From Paenibacillus tritici (lineage in GTDB: Bacteria; Bacillota; Bacilli; Paenibacillales; Paenibacillaceae), in the NCBI RefSeq assembly GCF_013204885.1, contig NZ_JABMKX010000001.1:291284-355283 (forward strand): DNA of 64,000 nt, given 5' to 3'. How positions within the stretch are numbered: the first letter of the stretch is position 1; each line of letters opens with the position of its first letter. The notes beneath the pieces were generated by a model. It was not told the DNA's origin. It did not search any database and saw only the letters and a list, made by a program, of their open reading frames with translations. This document shows, one piece after another, positions 59,486-64,000 of this stretch. Position numbers and translations under genes: made by a program.

Positions 59486-60595
59486 ATGTTTATTATTCTC
59501 GGGCTGGTATTTATTACGATATACGCCTTAATTGTATTCTATATTGGCTGGAGCGGCTGGGGCTGGATTAAGCCGGTAGTGTCGGGCAGATTCCGGCTAT
59601 TCTATATCATTGCGCTGATCTTCCTGGCCAGCTCGCTGATCCTCTCCCGGCTAGTGGCCGGATCGGCCATCCTCAGCGTTATCGGGAGCTACTGGCTGGC
59701 CATATTCAGTCTGCTCCTCATGCTGCTGCCGCTCGTGCATCTTATGGTCTGGCTCACGAAGCTGAGCCGCCTGCCGCGCCATGCCGTTCAGAAGTGGTCC
59801 GGTATCCTGACGCTGGTGGTGCTGGTGGGCCTGATTGGATATGGGAGCTATAATGCGTACAGTCCGGTGGTGCGTGCCTATGAGGTACAGATCGACAAGC
59901 CGGGACCGGCGAACGGCGAGCTTCATGTCGTGATGGCTTCAGATATGCATTTCGGCTATTTATCCGGCAAACGCCATGCGGAGCGGATGGTCAAGGAGAT
60001 CAATGCGCTCCAGCCGGATCTTGTTCTGCTCCCCGGCGATATTGTAGATGATGATGTCCGGCCTTATAAGGAGAAGGGGATCGGCGAAGTTTTATCGGAG
60101 ATTCAGGCTCCGCTTGGCGTATACGCCTCGCTTGGGAATCATGACCGGTTCAAAGGCGGGACCGAGGAGATCCTCAGCCTGCTGGAGGAGAGCGGGATTC
60201 AGGTGCTCTATGACGAAGACGTCGAGGTGGGCGGCTGGCTGACGCTGATCGGACGCAAGGATTATAGTGATAAGGAACGCGCGAAGCTGGCGGATCTGAC
60301 CAAGAGCGTAGATCCTGCCAAGCCGGTGTTCATGCTGGAGCATCAGCCGGTTGAATTCAGTACCGCCGAGGAGCAGGGAGTCGATCTGATGGTCTCCGGC
60401 CATACGCACCGCGGGCAGATCGCGCCTGCCAATCTGATCACCTCCAGAGTGTTCGAGAATGACTGGGGTTATCTGCAGAAAGGACAGCTTCATACCATCG
60501 TCTCTTCAGGCTATGGCTTCTGGGGGCCGCCGATCCGTATCGGCTCACGCTCGGAGGTAGTGTCCATTCATGTTCGATTCTCGAATGCACAATAG
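59486..60595 (+). CDS. Membrane-anchored metallophosphoesterase (YkuE-like)
   Basis: About 369 residues from the ATG at 59486 (TTGGAGTTGAGG upstream); upstream frame has no RBS. Four N-terminal membrane helices (FIILGLVFITIYALIVFYIG; LVHLMVWLTKL) and then a calcineurin-like phosphoesterase outside or at the membrane: VVMASDMHFGY (Asp-x-His), LLPGDIVDDD (Gly-Asp), SLGNHDR (Asn-His), LEHQP (His) and VSGHTHRGQ (His-x-His). All metal ligands are present. Possibly acts on lipid or cell-wall phosphates. Confidence 0.9.
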   Translation: MFIILGLVFITIYALIVFYIGWSGWGWIKPVVSGRFRLFYIIALIFLASSLILSRLVAGSAILSVIGSYWLAIFSLLLMLLPLVHLMVWLTKLSRLPRHAVQKWSGILTLVVLVGLIGYGSYNAYSPVVRAYEVQIDKPGPANGELHVVMASDMHFGYLSGKRHAERMVKEINALQPDLVLLPGDIVDDDVRPYKEKGIGEVLSEIQAPLGVYASLGNHDRFKGGTEEILSLLEESGIQVLYDEDVEVGGWLTLIGRKDYSDKERAKLADLTKSVDPAKPVFMLEHQPVEFSTAEEQGVDLMVSGHTHRGQIAPANLITSRVFENDWGYLQKGQLHTIVSSGYGFWGPPIRIGSRSEVVSIHVRFSNAQ

Positions 60596-60604
60596 GTAAG
60601 GCGG

Positions 60605-60638
60605 AAGGGCTGACCTCAAGCTGGGGTTGGCCCTTTTT
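60605..60638 (+). terminator. Intrinsic terminator after the phosphoesterase gene
   Basis: AAGGGC pairs with GCCCTT, with an inner ACC/GGT stem, then five T. Confidence 0.8.
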
Positions 60639-60741
60639 GTATGTCATAAGAGTATGGTTATTTAGCAGGTTTACAAAAACCAATAGATCAGTTATATTGT
60701 ACTGGTACAATAAGTACACTGTTCGCACAAGGAGGAAGCGT

Positions 60742-61128
60742 GTGGAGATCATCATCAGCAGCAACAGAAACAAGCCCATTTATGAACAGATCACTTCACA
60801 GATCAAAGGCAAGATTATGAGTGGGGAGCTTCAGGCGGGAGATTCCATTCCTTCGATGCGCGCCTTGGCCAAGTCCATTCAGGTCAGTGTAATTACGGTG
60901 CAAAAGGCTTATGAGGAGCTGCAGCGCGACGGATTCATCGACACTACGGTGGGGCGCGGAAGCTTTGTCTCCGCCGTGAGCCGGGATGTATTTCAGGAAG
61001 AGCAGCAGAAGCAGGCAGATGAGCATCTGAGACAAGCCGCAGAAATCGCCCATGCGGGCGGAATCAAACTGGAGAAGATGGTTGAGATGCTGACTATCTT
61101 TTATAAGGAGGGTAATCATGAATCTTAG
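60742..61128 (+). CDS. GntR family regulator (YtrA subfamily)
   Basis: About 128 residues from a GTG with AAGGAGG 6 nt upstream. Winged helix of GntR: KPIYEQITSQIKGKIMSGELQAGDSIPSMRALAKSIQVSVITVQKAYEELQRDGFIDTTVGRGSFV, then a short helical dimerisation tail rather than a ligand domain, typical of the YtrA subfamily. Overlaps the next ABC ATPase gene by 11 bp. YtrA regulators repress their own ABC operon and respond to cell-wall or peptide stress. Candidate promoter around TTATATTGTACTGGTACAATA, where GTACTGGTAC-like dyad symmetry may be the operator. Confidence 0.9.
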   Translation: MEIIISSNRNKPIYEQITSQIKGKIMSGELQAGDSIPSMRALAKSIQVSVITVQKAYEELQRDGFIDTTVGRGSFVSAVSRDVFQEEQQKQADEHLRQAAEIAHAGGIKLEKMVEMLTIFYKEGNHES

Positions 61129-61981
61129 TTTAGAAATAACCGGGCTGACCAAGTCCTATGTTGATTCTGATTTTGTGCTGGACGATGTATCCTTCTCCAT
61201 TCCCAGCGGAACGATTATGGGGTTCGTGGGGGAGAATGGGGCCGGTAAGACGACAACCATCAAATCTATATTGAATACCGTTCATAAGGACAGCGGGACG
61301 ATCCGGCTGATGGGCCAGGAGATGACGGATAGAGACACTGCATTACGCGAAGACATCGGGGTTGTACTTGATTCTGCTAATTTCCCGGAGGTATTGACCC
61401 CAGGCAAGCTTGCTAAGGTAATGCGCGGAATCTACAGGCAATGGGATCAGGCGCTCTACGTGAGGCTTACGGACAAGTTCGCCCTGCCAATGAATAGAAA
61501 GATCAAGGAATTCTCCCGGGGCATGACGATGAAGCTTGCCATAGCCGCCGCCATGTCGCATCATCCCAAGCTGCTGATCCTTGATGAAGCGACCTCAGGC
61601 CTCGACCCTGTGACCAGAGAGGAGATACTGGAGGTATTCCTGGAGTTCGTAGAGGATGAGCGCCACGCCATACTGATGTCCTCCCATATCACAAGCGACC
61701 TTGAGAAAATTGCCGATCATATCACCTTCATTCATCAAGGGAAGATTATTCTGACAGCAGTGAAAGATGAGCTGATCTATGACTATGGTGTTGCCCGCTG
61801 CACAAGAGAACAGTTCAAGCGGATTGCGGAAGGAGATCGGCTGACTTATAGAGTAAGGGAGCATCAGATTGATGTGCTGGTCGAGGATAAACAAGGCTTT
61901 GGACAGAAGTACAGCGGCGTTACGGTGGATCAGGTATCCATTGATGAGATTCTGCTGCTGCTCGTAAAGGGGGAGAAATAA
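61118..61981 (+). CDS. ABC transporter ATP-binding protein
   Basis: About 287 residues. Walker A VGENGAGKTTT, Q-loop region GVVLDSANFPEV, signature FSRGMTMKLAIAAAM (Ser-Arg-Gly-Met in place of SGGQ), Walker B LLILDEATSGLDP, switch His in MSSHITSDLEKI. It belongs to the BcrA/PmtA-like exporters. Between the GntR regulator and a one-domain permease, it forms a small exporter like the staphylococcal Pmt or Bacillus Ytr systems. C-terminal 70 residues unassigned. Confidence 0.92.
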   Translation: MNLSLEITGLTKSYVDSDFVLDDVSFSIPSGTIMGFVGENGAGKTTTIKSILNTVHKDSGTIRLMGQEMTDRDTALREDIGVVLDSANFPEVLTPGKLAKVMRGIYRQWDQALYVRLTDKFALPMNRKIKEFSRGMTMKLAIAAAMSHHPKLLILDEATSGLDPVTREEILEVFLEFVEDERHAILMSSHITSDLEKIADHITFIHQGKIILTAVKDELIYDYGVARCTREQFKRIAEGDRLTYRVREHQIDVLVEDKQGFGQKYSGVTVDQVSIDEILLLLVKGEK

Positions 61982-61982
61982 T

Positions 61983-62621
61983 ATGCGCGGGCTGCTGTTA
62001 AATAATTATTACTCACTGCAAAATAACATCAAATCCTCCCTCGGCATTGCGCTGCTTCTGTCGCTGGTTTCCTTTGCCGGGGTGGATCACAGCGTACTGA
62101 ATGCAGTCATCGCGGCGCAGATTTGGATTTTTGTGTTGAGCATCGGGGCCTCCCTGCAGATGGATGAGGCTTCTAAATGGAACCGGTTTGAACTCACCAT
62201 GCCGATCAGAAGGAAAACGGTCATCCATGCGAAGTATTTGTCCTTCCTGATGTTAATCCTCATGGGCACCGCTGTAAGTCTGGTGACTCTGGCATTAACC
62301 TATGTAAGCAAGGGAGACATAGCACATTTGAACCTGTCCACCGGGTATACCTTCGGTTTATCTTTATCTATCTCCACACTGGCGATCTATTATCCGGTCA
62401 TTCTTAAATTCGGTGTGGAAAAAAGCGAGCAGATGGTGATGATATCGGCAGGGCTATCGCTGGGCCTTCGTTTCCTGGTGTGGATGCTGCTGAACCTGTA
62501 TAGGGACGATGTGAACTTTAATGGTCCTGAGACCGGGTATGCCACCCTGATCCCTGCTGTATTCCTGTTCGCAGTGTCATATCTGATTGCCGTGCGGATT
62601 CATCGGAATAAAGAATTCTGA
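61983..62621 (+). CDS. ABC-2 transporter permease
   Basis: About 212 residues, six membrane helices, of the ABC-2 permease type of PmtB-like exporters: LLNNYYSLQNNIKSSLGIALLLSLVSF, a basic/amphipathic cytosolic loop (ASKWNRFELTMPIRRKTVIHAKYLSFLMLILMG, a strong family block), VEKSEQMVMISAGLSLGLRF, and AVFLFAVSYLIAVRIH. Starts 1 bp after the ATPase stop with AAAGGGGG in its end. Its 3' end overlaps the opposite-strand mepB by 22 bp. Confidence 0.9.
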   Translation: MRGLLLNNYYSLQNNIKSSLGIALLLSLVSFAGVDHSVLNAVIAAQIWIFVLSIGASLQMDEASKWNRFELTMPIRRKTVIHAKYLSFLMLILMGTAVSLVTLALTYVSKGDIAHLNLSTGYTFGLSLSISTLAIYYPVILKFGVEKSEQMVMISAGLSLGLRFLVWMLLNLYRDDVNFNGPETGYATLIPAVFLFAVSYLIAVRIHRNKEF

Positions 62622-63124
62622 TACAACGAGGTTAACACCTGCATATGGTGATTGTTCATCGGATCAACTCTTCCGAAATAAGGGAGCTGCCAGGTCTGAG
62701 TAGCTGAAGCCTGCTTATTGGTGACGGTATCCCAGGCCGGATATACCCGTATCGCCATTTTACCCGGTGCATTATCGGTTGCCAGCACGCCATGCATTTT
62801 CAGCAGGTCTTTGGGAAAAACAAACTGTCCAAGCTCCCCGCTGACGGGGTGGAAGGTGTTAATGACCAGCAAATCAGGGGCATCGGCATAGGAGAAGGCC
62901 TGGTTTTTACGCTCGGCATTTTTTTCCCACATCGCGACAAATTGACCGGTCTTCGTGGGGGTAATTTTGGCAACCCGAAACCGGACCGACAGGGCACCCA
63001 GTTGGAATGTACCCGCTCCATATTCGGCATTCTGCGGTTCTTCACGTATGGAATCTGCAATGAAGCCGGCTGGCGCGTACAAGGTTTCATTAATATAAGC
63101 TAAGGTGGTGTGGAATTTATTCAT
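62600..63124 (-). CDS. MepB family protein
   Basis: About 174 residues, cytosolic. It matches the MepB family (PF08877): NAEYGAGTFQLGALSVRFRVAKITPTKTGQFVAMWEK, PDLLVINTF, GQFVFPKDLLKMHGVL, GKMAIRVYPAWD and AWQLPYF-like TWQLPYF at the end. The name comes from Staphylococcus, where it lies beside an efflux gene; the biochemical role is unknown. Its last codons overlap the ABC permease gene tail to tail. Confidence 0.88.
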   Translation of the reverse strand: MNKFHTTLAYINETLYAPAGFIADSIREEPQNAEYGAGTFQLGALSVRFRVAKITPTKTGQFVAMWEKNAERKNQAFSYADAPDLLVINTFHPVSGELGQFVFPKDLLKMHGVLATDNAPGKMAIRVYPAWDTVTNKQASATQTWQLPYFGRVDPMNNHHMQVLTSLYQNSLFR

Positions 63125-63221
63125 AAGTAAGCCCTTCTCCCATAAAGGTGATCATGTTGCTTCTATTAAAGATACTATATAAGAAGCACTAAAGAAAATA
63201 ACAAAAAGCAAAGAAGCGGAG

Positions 63222-63403
63222 GGGAAATTTGGAACTGTAGGAGCGGTAGCGACCGCCTTTGTCACCGGATTTCCACCGCCAAGAGCGATATTAATCCAGA
63301 AATCTGGGGACAACAGCGGCCGGAAGTCCAAATGTTCACCGCAGTGACGACGAAGCTTCAAGTTCAAATCTTAAGTGCTCCTTATACGCGAAGGAAATTT
63401 CCC
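63222..63403. repeat. MITE-like dispersed repeat, full copy
   Basis: About 182 bp. Ends are GGGAAATTT (63222-63230) and AAATTTCCC (63395-63403), an inverted pair. Inside are a hairpin GCGGTAGCGACCGC (63242-63255), CCAGAAATCTGG, and the 65-bp block 63309-63373 that recurs at 16180-16244. No transposase. The minus strand is open but has no RBS. No target-site duplication could be fixed. Confidence 0.6.
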
Positions 63404-63474
63404 GGTAATCGTTGAGATTTTTTGTTAGAATAGGAGGGCTGCATGATTTTACTCGACTAAAGGAGAGGTCTTAT

Positions 63475-64000
63475 TTGTTGAAAAGAAGCATTACAATCAT
63501 GCTCGCGGCACTATTGCTGCTATCGGGCAGCCTTACAGCATTTGCAGCTGAGCAAGGCAGCGGCGGAGCAGGGGGAGCTACCCCGTCCGGCATTCCGCTG
63601 ACCAGTCTGGAAGCTTTTGTCGACGATTATGTAAAAGAGTACATAGGGAAGCAGACCGTAGGCGCATCCGTGGTTATGGTGAAGGATGGACAGGTGGTTC
63701 TGTCCAAGGGGTATGGCTATGCCGATGTGGAGCAGCAGATCCCCGTCACCCCGGATACGGTCATGGAATGGGGCTCCATCAGCAAGCTTGCTGTATGGGC
63801 ATCCGTAATGCAGCTGGCGGAGCAGGGCAAACTGGACCTGAATCAAGATGTCCGTAAGCTGCTGCCGGAGAATTTCCTGAAGAAGCTGAAATACGATGAG
63901 CCGATTACGATGCTGAATCTGATGAATCACAATGCCGGATTTGAAGAGTATATGTTCGATATGGCCTACCAGTCTCCTGAGGAAGTGCGGTCACTGGAAG
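63475..64000 (+). CDS. Serine hydrolase, beta-lactamase/PBP4* family (partial)
   Basis: The first 175 codons only; the gene runs off the window. Start is TTG at 63475 or 63478, with AAAGGAGAGG upstream. A signal peptide (MLAALLLLSGSLTAFAA) leads to a class C beta-lactamase-like domain: ASVVMVKDGQVVLSKGYGYAD and the nucleophile motif SISK in MEWGSISKLAVW. The Tyr-x-Asn motif lies beyond the edge. Likely a secreted or membrane-bound peptidase or esterase; many Paenibacillus members continue with several C-terminal membrane helices. Confidence 0.88.
   Translation, partial: MLKRSITIMLAALLLLSGSLTAFAAEQGSGGAGGATPSGIPLTSLEAFVDDYVKEYIGKQTVGASVVMVKDGQVVLSKGYGYADVEQQIPVTPDTVMEWGSISKLAVWASVMQLAEQGKLDLNQDVRKLLPENFLKKLKYDEPITMLNLMNHNAGFEEYMFDMAYQSPEEVRSLE

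Noticed and set aside
63152..63367. 71-codon minus-strand frame
   Set aside because: It lies in the dispersed repeat and reflects the repeat's sequence; no RBS.

Overview
The window reads as a chromosomal segment of a spore-forming, low-to-mid GC Gram-positive bacterium, most probably Paenibacillus. Supporting this are the strong Shine-Dalgarno sites (AAGGAGG type), an S-layer-homology protein, a Bacillus-type CitA citrate synthase, ExoA, a seven-function Mrp antiporter operon, meso-diaminopimelate dehydrogenase, a TelA operon, a stalk-domain/RCC1 protein and many orphan sugar-transport and regulator genes. No rRNA, tRNA or CRISPR array was seen. Most of the window is ordinary chromosome; one stretch of about 3 kb looks acquired.

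Layout. 0-5.5 kb: a 51-bp tandem array, small secreted or membrane proteins, Fur, an AIM24-family protein and an AraC regulator. 5.7-10.7 kb: a five-gene sugar operon (two TIM-barrel epimerases/isomerases, two Gfo/Idh/MocA dehydrogenases, one APH-fold kinase), divergent from the AraC gene. 10.8-18.5 kb: FabV enoyl reductase, an orphan OppD-like ATPase, a secreted GH43 arabinanase-like lipoprotein, FabF, and a divergent MmyB-type regulator with a palindromic operator that seems to recur in front of citA. 19.7-22.9 kb: an AT-richer accessory patch with two unknown proteins, a decayed phage terminase fragment, a secreted bulb-type lectin and a small beta-rich protein. 23-30.3 kb: ExoA, amidase, VanZ-RDD protein, M29 aminopeptidase and an ECF sigma/anti-sigma pair. 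30.4-35.3 kb: a four-gene operon on the minus strand (membrane coiled-coil protein, substrate-binding/vWA fusion, TelA, DUF5050-like protein). 35.5-44 kb: RCC1/stalk protein, a guanine-type purine riboswitch in front of a DMT exporter, an MFS drug exporter, a HesB-like protein, an orphan solute-binding lipoprotein under a cre site, and a BBE-type FAD oxidase. 44-50 kb: a tandem isoprenoid synthase fusion, Ddh, two abutting 51-bp arrays and GdhA. 50-58 kb: DUF2625, a broken metallophosphoesterase, a KdpD-N-like protein with an attenuator-like leader, and mrpAB(fused)CDEFG. 58-64 kb: MFS, metallophosphoesterase, a GntR-ABC exporter operon, MepB, a MITE-like repeat and the start of a serine hydrolase.

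The most unusual signal is a set of intergenic tandem arrays at four loci, plus a two-copy remnant at a fifth. They comprise three unrelated unit sequences but share an exact 51-bp period, and most have a short palindromic core in each unit. 51 bp is about five turns of B-DNA, so the cores lie on one face of the helix. Other points worth attention are the riboswitch/DMT pair, the shared operator motif linking fabF, its regulator and citA, the substrate-binding/vWA/TelA operon, the two-headed isoprenoid enzyme, and a probable AUU-initiated gene behind a terminator leader.
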